A DNA stretch of 64,000 nt from Drosophila pseudoobscura (Eukaryota; Arthropoda; Insecta; Diptera; Drosophilidae), in NCBI RefSeq assembly GCF_009870125.1, contig NC_046683.1:14455001-14519000 (forward strand). Reading direction: 5' to 3'. The position numbers and the translations under genes are program-made. The notes under the pieces were generated by a model. It did not search any database and had not been told where the DNA came from. It was given only the letters and a program-made list of their open reading frames with translations. Below, piece after piece: positions 34,496-47,218 of the stretch; the first letter of the stretch is position 1, and every line of letters begins with the position of its first letter.

Positions 34496-37400
34496 ATGTC
34501 ATTGACGAAAAAGGATCCATCGCTGCGTGTTGCCGCCTCCGATCCGCATCTGGTTAGCCTGGGCGGCGGTCGTTTGAGTACCGCCGTAACCATACACTAC
34601 ATACACATTGGTGAGTCGTCTACACACACACACACACACATGTAGAATGTAGATGCAATTAAATACACAAACGGGATACGGGACACGAACCGTTACTCTA
34701 CCTCTGTTCGTGGCGCAGACACATGGGCACGCACGCACGCGCGCGCTCTCTCTCTCTCTCTGTCTGTCTGTCTCTCTGCAAGGTCACTTGTAAAGCGATA
34801 AGCAAAGTACCGAAAGAAACAAACGACACAAAAAAGAAAACCAATTGCGAAAGAAAACGCACAAAAGCGAAGCGGCAGAGCAAACGGCGATAAGGTGATT
34901 TTTTACAGTGGTACTCAAAACCACGCGTACGGAAATAATGACAAAATATCGGCTGGATTGGTAGTGATTTTTGAAAGTGCTTAAATTTGGAATATAGTAA
35001 GGAAAAACGAAAAAAAATTGGGTAAACTTACTTCTTTTGAGTGAGAGAAGCTTAGATCTTCAGAGCTTTTGAGATTATCAACCACTGTGCCTAATCTTTC
35101 GGGCCACATGCGGCCAGACCGATAAGAGCTTATGGGATGGATGGATGGATCCCAACCTCACATTCCCAAATCGAACTCCGGACGAAAAACTTGAAGTTTT
35201 TTTTGGCTTCTCTTTGCTAATTGGTTTTTTTTTTTTGGTCTTCTTCTTCGCTCAGGGGATACGACAATCGGATCGGCCGGGACGTGCAGCATCTCGTTGA
35301 ATGGAAGCGGAGTCCGGCCGCTGCACTGCACCATCTACAGGAGCGACGCCAACGAGGTGACCCTGGTGCCGGAGCAGGAGGCGCGACTGCTGATTGACGG
35401 CGCCCCCATTCTGGAGGAGACAAAGCTCAGCCAGGGGGCGATGATCACCATCGGCAATTCGAATTACTTGCGGTTCAACAATCCGGCAGAGGCGCAGATG
35501 ATGCGCTCGGCCATGGGCTCCAACGAGCGAATTTCCATGCCACAGATCGACTTCACGCAGTCGGCGCGACAGGCCCACGAGCTGAGTCAGTCGCTGGAGC
35601 TAGAGTCCTTCTACGAGAGCATCATCAATCCGATCAAGCACTCTGGAGGGCTCCAGTCCTCCGGCGGATATGATCAGCAGCAGCTGGAGTGCCCGAAGGT
35701 CTTCACCTCCGACCTGGTCACCGTCAATATGCCCGCCAAGGATGTGCTCGGTCAGAAGTATGCGAGCTTTGCCCGCAATCTGGCCGAGAACCATCGCAAC
35801 GAGAAGCAGATGAATAATCAATATGCCAAAGGAGCAGGAGTCGGTAATAATTCCGGCTACTGGAACGTACCCACCAATGCGGCCATCTACAAGGAGCAGC
35901 AGCAGCAGCAGCAGCAGCATCAGCATCAGCAACAGCTGCTGCATCATCACCAACAACAGCAATCGCATCCGGATCTGCTTACCAAGGTGAACAACGATCG
36001 CTACGATCGGTATCCCAAGCCAGGCGGCTTCCAGATCTACTCCATGAACGGCGTCAACAATGACATCAACAATGGAAACGGGAGTGCAAATGCTAGTGGA
36101 AGTGGAAGTGGAGGAGCTGAGCTGGAGGATATGCTTAAGATCTGCACGGAGTATGCGGACAGGAATACATCTGCTGGTGCAGTGGCTCCTCCTCCTGCTT
36201 CGCACAATACATCGAGCACCTCGAGCATCACCTCGTCCCCGATTGTGCAGAATCGAATCAAGACAAACGGCTCTCTGCCGCGTGACAAGAAGTCGCCATT
36301 CCCCCAGCAGCCCAGTGGCGGCAGCGGCGGCAGCAGCACCACAAATCTCTCGCTGCTGAGCAGCGCCTCGGGCTACGAGAATGTACGTCTGCTAGGACCC
36401 AATCGCGTGGAGATCAATGGGCAGCTGCATGTGCCGGCCTCTGTGGCGGCGGCCGCCGGCACAGCGGGAAGCGGAGGAGCTGGCCCCAGTCCGGCGGTTC
36501 GATCGAGTCACGAGAATGTCAGTGGGAATATCAGTGGCGGGGCAAAGTATGTGCCACAGAGCCCCAGGACAAAGATACGCACCAACTGCATGTCCCCCAA
36601 GAAGGATGTGTCCTTTGGCAGCGCCTTTGCCCTGGCTACCGCCAACCAATCGCCACCGCCATCGAACGCCGGAGCAGGTCAAGCGATGGTAAAGCCGCCG
36701 CTGGCACCCAAACCACCGGCACCCAACCAGCAACGGGACTATGAGCAGCTCTTCAAGTCCTTTGAGCGCAAACAGCAGCAGCTGGACCGCCTGGTGCCGC
36801 CGGCCAAGCGCAGCAACAAGAATGTCAACAATCTCACCCTGAATCTGAATCCCGCCGAATCGCTCTCGCTGTCGCAGTCGCCCAAGCCCAGCCGCAAGCC
36901 AGCGCCAGCACCGCGCAGCATACACCTGGAGCAGCGCCATCGCCGGGAGCTGATCCAACGACGGAAACAGCTGAAAACGGAGTTGGCCGAGCTGCCGCCA
37001 TCCACCAGCACACAGGACAATCCCGAGGTTGGTTTTGCTTCCCATTCGAATACGATTTCATATAAAATTACATTCCCTCTTTCCTTTGGCATAGATGGAG
37101 CCGCAGCAGGTCGAGCAGCAGCAGGTGACGCCGATGTCGCCGCGCCTGCAGCTTCAGGCCCTGCAGAACCGGATACGCCGCCTGGAGGCCCAGAGGAACG
37201 CCACGCGCGTGATGGAGGAGAATCAGCAGGCGAAGCTGAAGCAATCGATTGAAATGAAGCAGGATCAGCTGAAAAAGTGAGTGAACACACGAAGAAAAGA
37301 GAAGTTTATTAATTGAGACATTGAATTCGTTTCCAGACTCCGGGCCATGCTCAAGCAGAAGCCGAACAATGCCTGCCTCAAGGAGGAGCTGCAATTGGTG

Positions 37401-40400
37401 TGCGAATCTCTGGAGAGTGACCGCAAGACGTTCGAGGATCTGGAGTTTCAGTACTTCGAAGAGGAGTCCGAGCATCATGCCAGCCACGAGGAGCTCAAGC
37501 GCCAGGAGCAACGCCTCACGCTTGAGTCAGAGCTGGCCGCCTTGCGCATTCAGCTGGGCCCCGACGACGAAGAGCAGCAGCCCACCTCGCCAAAGAAGAG
37601 CGGATCGGGAGCCGGAGCCGAAACCGGACCCGCTTCCCCAGGCAGCAGCAGCAGCAATCTGATCAACGGCGTCATGTCTCAGTCTCTATTTGGATCTGCG
37701 GAACTGCTCTGCCCCAAGCGACACCACCAGGAGGATCTGATGTCGAAGAGCGTGAACGAGAATATGTTCTACAACCACAAGATCGAAGCCACCACCAGCA
37801 CACCGAAGCGTCTGCCCCTGCAGCTGTACGAGGATGGCGCTGCGACTGGCAGTGGGAGCTGTGAGCAAATCAGCTTCAATCTGTCGCTGCAAAGCGATCG
37901 GTTCGAGGTGAATCCCCTGGAACGTCGCGTACCCTCGCAGGACGACATCGATCGCATATGCAAGGTGGCCAATGATGCACCCATCTCGACCAGTCAGGGA
38001 GCCAGTACGAAGATCTTTGACAGCTTCAAGGAAATTGAACGAAACAGGAAACTTTTGCTGGCTCAGCAGGGTACGAAGAAGGCGCATTCATTTATGTTCA
38101 ATCTCATTAAGAATCTGTCTCTCTGTGTCCCCCTCAGGTCATCAGGTCATTGAGCATGAGCGACAAAAGATGTACGACCTGAAGAAGAAATGCCACGCAG
38201 AGGCACGCACCCAATATTTGCTATCCACACAGCAGTCGATGGAGCAGAAACAACTGGAGCAACAGCTCGAAACGGATGCCAAGTGAGTTGAACCCTCTCC
38301 TCTCTCCAGACAACAGCTAATTGAATGGCCACCAGAGGCAGCCCCCTCAAGTTTCGAGTTAATTAGCTGAGCAGCTGGCGACGAAATTGCACTTAGAATG
38401 CTGCCCTCCACTCCTTCCCCCTCACAAAGCACTACACCACAGGGTTTTCAGGCTCGTCAGTGGGGCTCATCCATAATAGCACTCTTTGAAGGGTTTTCAG
38501 TCGCCAAAGAACAATATTTCAAAATAGTTCAATCGAAACGCAAATGAAATTTCCATTAAAGTAAAGATTTTGCTTCCCGATTTACCCGTGGGATATTCGA
38601 AGGAAAATGCCAAACGCTCTACAGATTTCATCGAATAAAGTCCTAAATAAATAAAAGTCGAAAATTACATAGAACAAAAAGGATAAACCAATTCCACTTC
38701 AATTCAAAAAAAAAGAGATTAATTTAATTGATCATTTTGCAATTATCCAGAAGTACATATTTGATTTGAATTTTTGTTTATTTTGGGGACTGTTAAAGCT
38801 ATGACACAATCTTATCTATCGAGCATTTGAGTAAAGTCGATGGCAATATTAATACACTCAGAGAAAAGGGGCATCGTTCAAAGCAGGGACCGTAACTGTC
38901 ATCAGATTTACAATACAAAATTGCAGTCTAACAACTATTTTCCAATTCTTATAAAAAACGTGACAAATAGAACTTATTTCTTGTTTCTGATTTTTTTTAA
39001 TGAAATTGAGAAATAACACCTCTTTTATTATTTCAATAAAAAAAGAAAATAAGAATTTTATTTGATTTATAGATTATTAATAATATAATTCTCTTTGTTT
39101 TTAAACATCAATTCAATCTGAATATAAAGCACTTTAAAATAAAAAATATATATTAAATTTGTAGAAAAATATATTTATTCTAAATACGAAGATATTTAAT
39201 TTAAATATAAAGTGCGTCTTTTTTAAAGATGAAATCTATCTGTTTTAAAAATGTAATATATTCAAATCAAATATGTTCAAATTCATTTCAAAACGAGGGG
39301 GAACGTTGTGAGTTGCTGCGGACACCGCAACTCTACGGTTATACCCGATACTAAGTCAGTATGGCTCTCCTCCGGCAGACGCCGCTAATATTTAACGACA
39401 CGACAAAGAGTGCGTGCGAGAGAGACAGAAAATCAGTATGAGCGTGACGTCGGGCGCTGCGTAGCCACTGCAAATTGATTTGTTCCTTTTGGCTATAAAA
39501 ATGATTTGATCTGATCCAGATTCAGCAACCGGATAGATATGGTCATTATCTATGATTCTGCGTTTTTAGTTTTCTCAAATCTGCAATATTGTGGATGCAA
39601 CAGATTTTCGTCCTTTGTGGGGGCGGATGGGGGTATGGCGAAATTCTGAGATATACGTTTTATAGTGACATCTTAAAGGAGTGTGTGTACCAAATTTGGT
39701 TACTCTAGCCTTAATAGTCTCTGAGATTTGTGGTTGCCTCAGATTTTCGTCCTTTGCGGGGGCGGAAGGGGGTGTGGCGAAATTTGGACAGGAAACGGTC
39801 AAGGTCCGATATCACAGGAGTGTGGATACCAAATTTGGTTGCTCTAGCTCTTATGGGTTCTCAGATCCTTGAACTCATATTTTGCAATTGGCAAAACCGA
39901 CCATGAAACCTGTGTGTTAGAGTGAGACAGAGCGAGAAAGAGTGAAATTGTTTTCGTGATTCTGGCTATAATAATTATACGATCTGGTTCAGATTTTGCA
40001 CTCTGTAAGATATAGTCATCTTCTACGATTCTGCGTTTTTAGTTTTCTCGTATCTTTAAAATTGTGGATGCCACAGATTTTCGCCCTTTGTGGGGGCGGA
40101 AGTGGGCGGGGCAAAGTTTTTAAATATTTTTGTAGCAGTGACATATCACAGAAGTCTGGATCCAAAACATCGTTACTCTAGCTCTTATAGTCTTTGAGCA
40201 TTAGGCGCTGAAGGGGACGGACAGACGGACAGACGGACGGACGGACAGACAGACAGGGCTCAATCGACTCGGCTATTGATGCTGATCAAGAATATATATA
40301 CTTTATAGGGTCGGAAACGATTCCTTCTGGACGTTACACACATCCACTTTCACCACAAATCTAATATACCCCAATACTCATTTTGAGTATCGGGTATAAT

Positions 40401-43400
40401 TAAAGGGATTTTTACAATTTGACCTCACGCAGAAAATTATTTTATATGAGTGTAGCTGATTTTTGTTGCATCTTTATTTATAGCCTAGATATTTATTATT
40501 TTTGTGAATCAGAATTTATTACACATTTATGAATATTAACGAAAGTTTTTATGCAGATTTATACAAATTTTACAATTTAGGGAATGGATGGCTTTTTTTA
40601 TTTTTGAAAACTCTCCTCTCTTGACACTTTCAAATGCTGTGGTGTCCAGTGTAGGCTTTAAGTGCCTTATGGGGAGACATGCTCATTGAACTCGTCGCCG
40701 TCTCTATAATTAATCAAATCTGGTTGCTAATAGCCAAACAATGCGCTGCGCTGCCTGCCTTCCCTCTCCCGGTCCCTCTCTTTCTGGCACTATGCTCCAC
40801 CTCATGGGTGGCTGTCGTCTCCAAACCGGTTGCCAAATCACTTTGAATTTTTTTTTTTTATTGAAAAACCAAACAAAACTCTTCCCAACACACACCAAAA
40901 TCAATAGACTAGACGTGAAGGCAAGTCTGCTCTCGAAGGTCGAAGCTTCAGATACCCTTTGCCGATTGCAAAATTTTAGTTGAATTTCTTCTTTCTCTTG
41001 CGCTCAGCACTCTTGAGAGCGCTCTGGCGCCATGAAGAACGAAGTTTGCTATTGTATTGAGCAAAATAAGACCCGAAAAGAGAGCGCGATGCGGGAGTGG
41101 ACGTTTATTGGTAGTATCTTTAATTTAATTTAACGAATGAAGAACATTGAAGAATCCAAAAGAGTGCCCGCACCCGCTCAAATGCGCCAGTCTTCTCTTC
41201 ATTGCACAGAGGCCTGCCCGGAGGTAATATGCTTCCCCGGGAAAGGGTACACTTGTGGAATATGTACTCCTCTCCACTTGGAGTTTTTTGTATATTTTTA
41301 TTCACGGCCTCCGATCGAGTGGCGGCGACGGCGACTACGACGACGACGTCACCTGTGCTCTGCGATTCGCTTCAGTTGAACTGATAAGCTTATCAGCTGA
41401 TTCTGTCCCTGTGTGTGTGTGCCAGTGATAGGGTGCATGCGAGTGTGTCTGTGGCCACAGGTGATTGGGGTGTGGGGTGTGCACCCGCTTAGTCAGTTAG
41501 TCAGTCAGTCAGTCAGTCTTCGGTTGGAACTGAGCGCGCGCTGCGAGCGAATCGAATGCGAATACGAAAACGAATACGAATACGAATCGGTTTGGCGGGG
41601 GAATGAGTCATTCCATTCAGAGAAATGCACCGTATAAATGCGATGATTCCTTGCTGGTACGCGGGGACTATACGACAAATTACTCAGAAATTACTCATTG
41701 ATCACGCACTAATCTCTCTCTCTCTCTCTTTTTATGCAGCGGCGGCAAAGATGCAAAATTGTTTGAGAACACGGAACTGCAAAAGCTTAGCGGCCCTGAG
41801 GCGGATGCAACGGAGGAGAAGGAGCAGCAACAGCAACAGAAGCAGAAAGAACAAGAGCAGAAGACAAACAACGATAAGGAGAATAACGGTCAGAGCAGAA
41901 AGTCAATCGGAAGCAGTCCCTCGGCCACAACAGCGACAACAACACCCCAACAGGTGAGTGGAGAAGAGAGAGCCAGAGAGCAAGAGAGCAACGGACGAGA
42001 GCTGCTGCGACGCACCGTGGATCGGTTGCCAAGAACTTGCGGCAAATAGTCCATAAGCGAACGATCGAATTGTCTAGAATTATAAAATGTGCGTTAATCT
42101 TAAGTAAAAAAAACATACTCTATCGATGGAAAGCCCAAAGAAAGACTGAAAGTTCCCAGATATTTATCTAAGAAACCCTTAAATTAAGGAAGTAGGTATT
42201 TGTAATATTTGGGCAGTGTAGTGCAATTTTTTGTACGAAATTCAAAAGTATTAACATAGGATTTTGGCCTTTTGAAGTTCCTCGTTTGCTTATTCTGTTT
42301 AATTGGTGTATTTAAGATTAATGTATCTGAGCATTGATTGATAATGAGTAGAGTGATTTGTGATCTCCATTATTCCATATACAGTCGAGCTTCCATACAA
42401 CGCCATGTATGGCGCAGGACTTTCTACGGAAAAAAACAAATATTTTAGATAGATTCAGATGTATCCGATTATTTCTCATTATTAAGAACGTAGACTGTGT
42501 GGCCGATCTATGCTCTACAAAGTAGATCATATCATATATTGTATGTACTCGTACCGTCAGCGTTAGGAGTGATTGAACGACTTGACCTCCCAGCACACAA
42601 TTGACGACCTAGGCCAAACAACACGGCGATGGATTTTGTTTTTATTCCACATAGGCATTGTTGTTTTTGAATCGATTTCTGTTTCTCTTTTTCTGTCTGT
42701 GGCTTCCGGGAATTCTTGTTTTCGAAAAGACGCATTTCCCCCACTCGCACCATATATCTCCAACGCCTTCCCACTTCCCGCTCTTCCGTTCGGTGAGTAA
42801 TTTCCTTTCTGTCCATAAACAATAACATTTGCGAAGAGCAGCCATTCGTATTGTAATTCCCGAGAACATTGCATTAATGCAGCACAAAAAAAAAACAGTT
42901 TACTCATTGATAATGTTTATGGCAGCCATCGATCGAGGGTTTATTCCACTGTTGATCAAATTTGTTCTGATAAGCAATGGGGGTCATTATTTAGGATATT
43001 ATTCGAACACCATCTAACCCACCTCCAGTCAGATAGCAAATAGATTCGTGAATAAAAGTATCGTTCCAACCCAAAGATTGGGGATTTTACTGGAAGGCTA
43101 TGGCGAGCCTTTTGCACGTCTATTGATCACTTAATGGTGCACTATTGATGATTGATTGAGCTTTGTACACCCTGTAGAATATTATGAAGGAGATCCCAGT
43201 AGAGTCACGGTTGACAGAAATAGTTGTTGGGCTCTTTTATATAGAGGACTGTGCCATGACATTGTCTGTTCTTTCAAAGAATACCACTCATGTAGTAGTT
43301 CTAGAATCATAGTAAATATGTCTGTTGCTCACACGGAACCACCCCGATTTTATTTATCCGCTCTCTCGTCAAGTTCATTTGGATCAAGGCCTGTGAATAT

Positions 43401-45600
43401 AAGGTGGTACTCTCTTTCGCCTGCCTATCTGCCCAGCATCCTGTTTGCAGTGTTTCGTTTTTGTCTGGCTTTCGCCCCTGCCACAACCGCGATAGTCGGA
43501 GGACCGGCCGACACCAGGCGATCCATCGGCAGCTCATTAGTCACGAGTTTCTGCTCTCCGCGTCGGCATTCTGTTTGCTATTTTATTTTAGCTTGTGTTT
43601 ATTTTAAAACAGTCGTCCCCTTCCCGTTCCGGCCGGCCCCGTACTGCCCGCCGTCCCATTCGCCATTCCGGTGATCGGCAAATGCTTTAGCTCTCAATTG
43701 CAGATTCTATATGGACTACACTTATTAATAAGTTTAATATTTTCAGCTGACGACTTGTTGTTTTTTGTGTGTTCTCCCTGATACCCGGTACTCGAGGAGG
43801 TGCCAAGGGTATATCTTCGATTCGGACAAGTCACAGCCGAGTATATGGCCGATCTGGTCAAGATCATAAATATATGGCATTCCGTTCTTACCAAGAGCCG
43901 CCAAAGGACTATCCTAACAGTCGGATAGGGTTGCCATGTCTGTGGCGATAAGGACTATGCCTCGTCATGGGAATACTTGTGATGATATGATGGTAAACCA
44001 GCCTAGCGTAGCGGGTATTCCGTAGTCGGTATCTCGTCTATAGCTCATCCTACAACTTGGTTCTGTTTTGTGCTCTTCTCTGGCCCGAACTCTGTTACGC
44101 ATTTTTGTTGTTTTGCTGTTGTTTTTGGGTTGTTTACGTATTACCCTTTACCTTGGTTTCCACCATATTTGTTTACACGTTGGTCCGTGCACGTTGGATC
44201 GTTAGCCATCGTTATCCCTCGTTCAATGGCCACACAAATCTTTGCTCCATTACGAGTATAATTACCTCGATCTCAATCCGCTCGGCTGCCTGTCTGCCTG
44301 CCAGTCTGCCCGCCAGTCTGTCCGCTTCTGCTGGACAATGTTCGTGCGCGCCTCATTTGAATGGCCATAGGCGGAGGCACCACCAGCCAGAGATCTCTCC
44401 ATTCGGCACTCGCGCAGTTTGAATCGAATTTCCCGTGGAGGAGCAAGTGCTTCTGCAACATGTCCGTCTGGATGACCTACGTACAGCATCGTCGCACGGA
44501 TGCGAACGCACGACAACGCATGGAGCTGTATTATCTAGTGAGTGTCAAGGTCATGCATCACTCATCGCGCCTAAATCGGATAAATATGTGCGATTATAGC
44601 TAGTATGTTTATGAAACCGCAGCGAACAGCAGCTCCTGTTCGTCCTGAGAAGGAATATGGAAGATGGCATAGAGATAATTCCATCCACTAACTTGTTTTC
44701 ACATTCCCATTTCAGCAACGTCACTCGCAGCCAGAGCTAGAGCATCATGCCATAGCGGTGGGCATTGGAAGTGGCAGTGGATCCACAGCCCAGATGATGG
44801 CTCGGAGTCCGCGTCCTCTGTCGGAGGCCAACAATTGTGACGCAACAATTGAGACGCCCAAGTTTGCCAACGGAAGTGGTGGTGGCATGGAATTGTCGGC
44901 CATCGAAAACAAGAGGGCCAGCAGCAACAGCAATTCCCAGGACACGGCATCGGCGGGCAGTGGCAGTGGGAACAGCGGCAGCGGTGGCAGCACAGCCAGC
45001 GAACGGAAGCGCGCCCTGCCGAAACACCAGCGTCCCCTGACCCGCTACCTGCCCATCTTCTCGCCAGACCTCAATCTGAGGCATCACATTGAGACCGCTG
45101 GCCACCAGATCGATCTCTGTCCGCATGTTTTTGTCGATGCGCACAGTTGTCGCGGGTGAGTAAAGCCACCACGCCACGCCACAGGACATGTGTACTATGT
45201 TCTTGTTTCTAGATATCTACACAAGCTGGGGGCCACGTTCCACGCGTGGTCGAGGCGTTGGTTTGTCCTCGACAGGCAGCGCAGTGCCCTGATCTACTAC
45301 TCGGACAAATCGGAGCGGAAGCCACGAGGCGGAGCCTACTTTGCAGTGAGTTGATCATCAGCATATGTAAATTGCACCTTCAATTTGATTACCAACCAAC
45401 GCGTATCCGTGTTGCCCTTGCAGACCATCGACGAGGTGTATCTGGATCATTTGAATGCCTCGAAGAGCGGCCGACCACATTGCACCTTCATTGTGAAGAC
45501 CAAGAAGCGGAGCTACAACCTTCAGGCAGCCTCCGATTCAGCGGCGCGCATTTGGATAGACGCCATCATCACGGGGGCCCAAGGTAATCTGGATTACTAA
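34496..45600 (+). CDS. LL5/PHLDB-family protein (FHA, coiled coil, PH domain)
   Basis: Nine coding exons: 34496-34610, 35256-37027, 37095-37276, 37337-38070, 38138-38282, 41740-41953, 44716-45155, 45213-45345 and 45424-45600. They total 3912 bp (1303 aa). The FHA-like domain starts at about residue 20 (LVSLGGGRLSTAVTI, then PLHCTIYRSDANEVTL and TIGNSNYLRFNNPAEAQ) and matches vertebrate PHLDB1/2 closely. A long low-complexity middle has poly-Q/H near residue 250. Coiled coil is likely at about 629-760 (LQALQNRIRRLEAQRN) and again at exons 5-6. The C-terminus has the conserved RPLTRYLPIF followed by a PH domain (1200-1303; HAWSRRWFVLDRQRSALIYY). LL5 proteins bind PIP3 and anchor microtubule plus ends and CLASP at the basal cortex in other animals. 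Intron 5 (3.4 kb) holds a DINE element; intron 6 (2.8 kb) holds alternative-start candidates. Confidence 0.92.
39297..40398 (+). mobile_element. Mini-me/DINE-1-like (INE, Helitron-related) element
   Basis: Ends carry inverted motifs tatacccgatact (39340) and agtatcgggtata (40386). Near the right end is the diagnostic mini-me arrangement: a (GGAC/AGAC) proto-microsatellite at 40213-40255, the conserved core tcgactcggctattgatg (from 40263), and then a TA-rich run. The interior holds three diverged copies of a roughly 145-bp unit, marked by cagattttcg.cctttg and gggggcgga (about 39600, 39740 and 40075). It sits inside intron 5 of the PHLDB-like gene. Confidence 0.8.
41370..41640 (+). promoter_or_regulatory. 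Candidate internal promoter of the PHLDB-like gene
   Basis: A GATA palindrome (ctgataagcttatcag, 41381-41396) is followed by repeated agtcagtcagtc (initiator-like) at 41495-41517 and GC-rich gagcgcgcgctgcgagcg (41530). A long start-codon-poor leader follows, 120-250 bp before exon 6. It looks like a promoter for a shorter isoform. Sequence evidence only. Confidence 0.35.
43780..44035. repeat. Degenerate DINE-like repeat
   Basis: Left end gatacccggtactcg, an internal gatctggtcaagatcataaatatat resembling the mini-me core, and right end cgggtattccgtagtcggta form a decayed element of the same superfamily. It lies in intron 6 of the PHLDB-like gene. Confidence 0.4.
44361..44537 (+). CDS. Candidate alternative first coding exon of the PHLDB-like gene
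   Basis: An ATG immediately preceded by an in-frame TGA opens 59 codons (start MAIGGGTTSQRSLH, end RQRMELYYL). It ends exactly in phase 0 at a strong donor (cta/gtgagt), and the next exon (44716) also starts in phase 0. The join gives a 308-residue isoform containing only the C-terminal linker and PH domain. No in-frame acceptor exists upstream because of the stop, so it can only be a first coding exon. It is unproven but fits structurally. Confidence 0.4.
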
Positions 45601-46884
45601 GCAGCCAGTGCCCAGTTCCACCACTAAACTTTGCCCAGTGCCCACAGCAGCTGTCTCAGCTATTAGATGGCGAATATTTCTACTCTAGCATAAGCTCAAC
45701 TAACTGATGGACCCCAACCCCATCACACACAAGAAAACTGTAGCTCTGTAAGACCAAAACAAAAGCAAAACATCAACCTATTTAGGGGAGGACCTGTAAC
45801 AACACACATCCTTTGAACAGGCAATAAATTAGAACTTTTACTTTTGGCGAACTAACGAAATCCGAGATTTCAGTACTGGACCAAAGTTAAGAATGTATTT
45901 TTTATATGGAATATACATATATGTACTGTATATGATATGATGTATTTACTTTATTTACTATATGTACTTGTATGGCTTTTAATTTTTTCATAAACTAGCT
46001 AAGAACTCGATATATTTTCTATAGGACGAAATGTGTGTACAATACAAAATATGAGAAAAAGCCCAACGCTAATAAAACAGCCATTTCGTAGCCTAATCAA
46101 ACAGATAAACACTTAAATCAGACTAGCTAACATCCATTTTGTACAACTACTACGATAACGAGAGTATTTAAATGTAATAGCCAAATGGAAGAGCCCCCCA
46201 TATGACACCTTTACACTTGAAGTTTCATTGTGAATTTACCTATATATACATATATATACATATATTTTGATAACTGTATAATTGGAGGGATCGAGAGAGG
46301 GACAAACCGTTTGTCCAGGACTAAGCCTAAGACTAAACAGAACTTGGAACGATTTGCTCAGGCAGCTGGAAAGGATAATCAAAAACACACAAAAAACAAA
46401 CAACTTTAATATATATATATATTATACAGCATAAGAAATAACTATAAATATGTATTTAGTAAATAAAAATCATTGTTTTTTTTAGATAAACATAAACGGA
46501 ATTGTTTTGTGTTCTCTAATGCCATAGGAAGATAGGAAGGCCTTTCAGATTTGCACTTTTGCCATTCCCAAGACCCATATTTGACCATGTTTTTACAGCG
46601 TTCACTGTTCATAGTAAAGGTTCATTATTTGGACTATTTTCATTAATTATGAAGGTTTAATTTGTATTCGAAAGCATGGACAAGTGAGTTCGAAGCCCTT
46701 TCTTTATTGATTAATATTACAATATTATATTAAAGCTAGTAAGCGTGTGTAACAATTCGTGGGTGAACTCAAGAGATATGCCTGTGCATATAAAATTTTA
46801 ACAATTGCATGATATGATATTAATTTGAAGTGTGACAGTGATTGTGAATGTTATTGTAGAAAGACTAAAATCATATTAAAATAC
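45601..46884 (+). other. 3' UTR of the PHLDB-like gene and intergenic DNA
   Basis: AT-rich, noncoding. Candidate polyadenylation signals are at 45822 (gcaataaatt), 46072 (aataaaac) and 46461 (aataaaaat). The last is followed by a T-rich stretch. No ORF of note is seen. Confidence 0.5.
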
Positions 46885-47060
46885 TTCCAGACGCATGGCC
46901 AGCTTCGCAAATGACTCGTCGAACTGATTAGCGCAAATATGTTTCTGCGTAGACATCTGCAGGAAGATAATTAATCAGTTGAGAGGCTTATATACGGATC
47001 CGCTTACGTGTGAGATCAGGCTTCTCTCCGCTGGTGCCGCAATGCCGAGAACATCGATTA
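46885..47060 (-). pseudogene. Relic of mei-218 C-terminal exons
   Basis: 46885-46945 (agacgcatggccagcttcgc then aatgactcgtcgaactga) aligns with the last coding exon of mei-218 at 57250-57300 (aaccgcatcgccagcttggc, aacgactcggcgaactgt). 46990-47045 (ggatccgctta, gtgagatca, gccgcaatgcc) resembles the preceding exon boundary near 57408-57475. No useful frame remains. This shows that the mei-218-like gene upstream once had the MCM-like part and lost it by internal deletion. Confidence 0.6.
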
Positions 47061-47218
47061 AGCTAGAGCAAGAGTAAGTGTAAGTGTAAGTGTAAGTGTA
47101 AGAGTAAGTGTAAGTGTAAGAGTAAGAGTATTGGGTGTATGTTGGCAGTGTCGAGGTGGGGTCGGTGGGGTCGGTGGGCAATGGTCCTTGAGAATCAGTT
47201 GACAAAATTGGGAATGAC

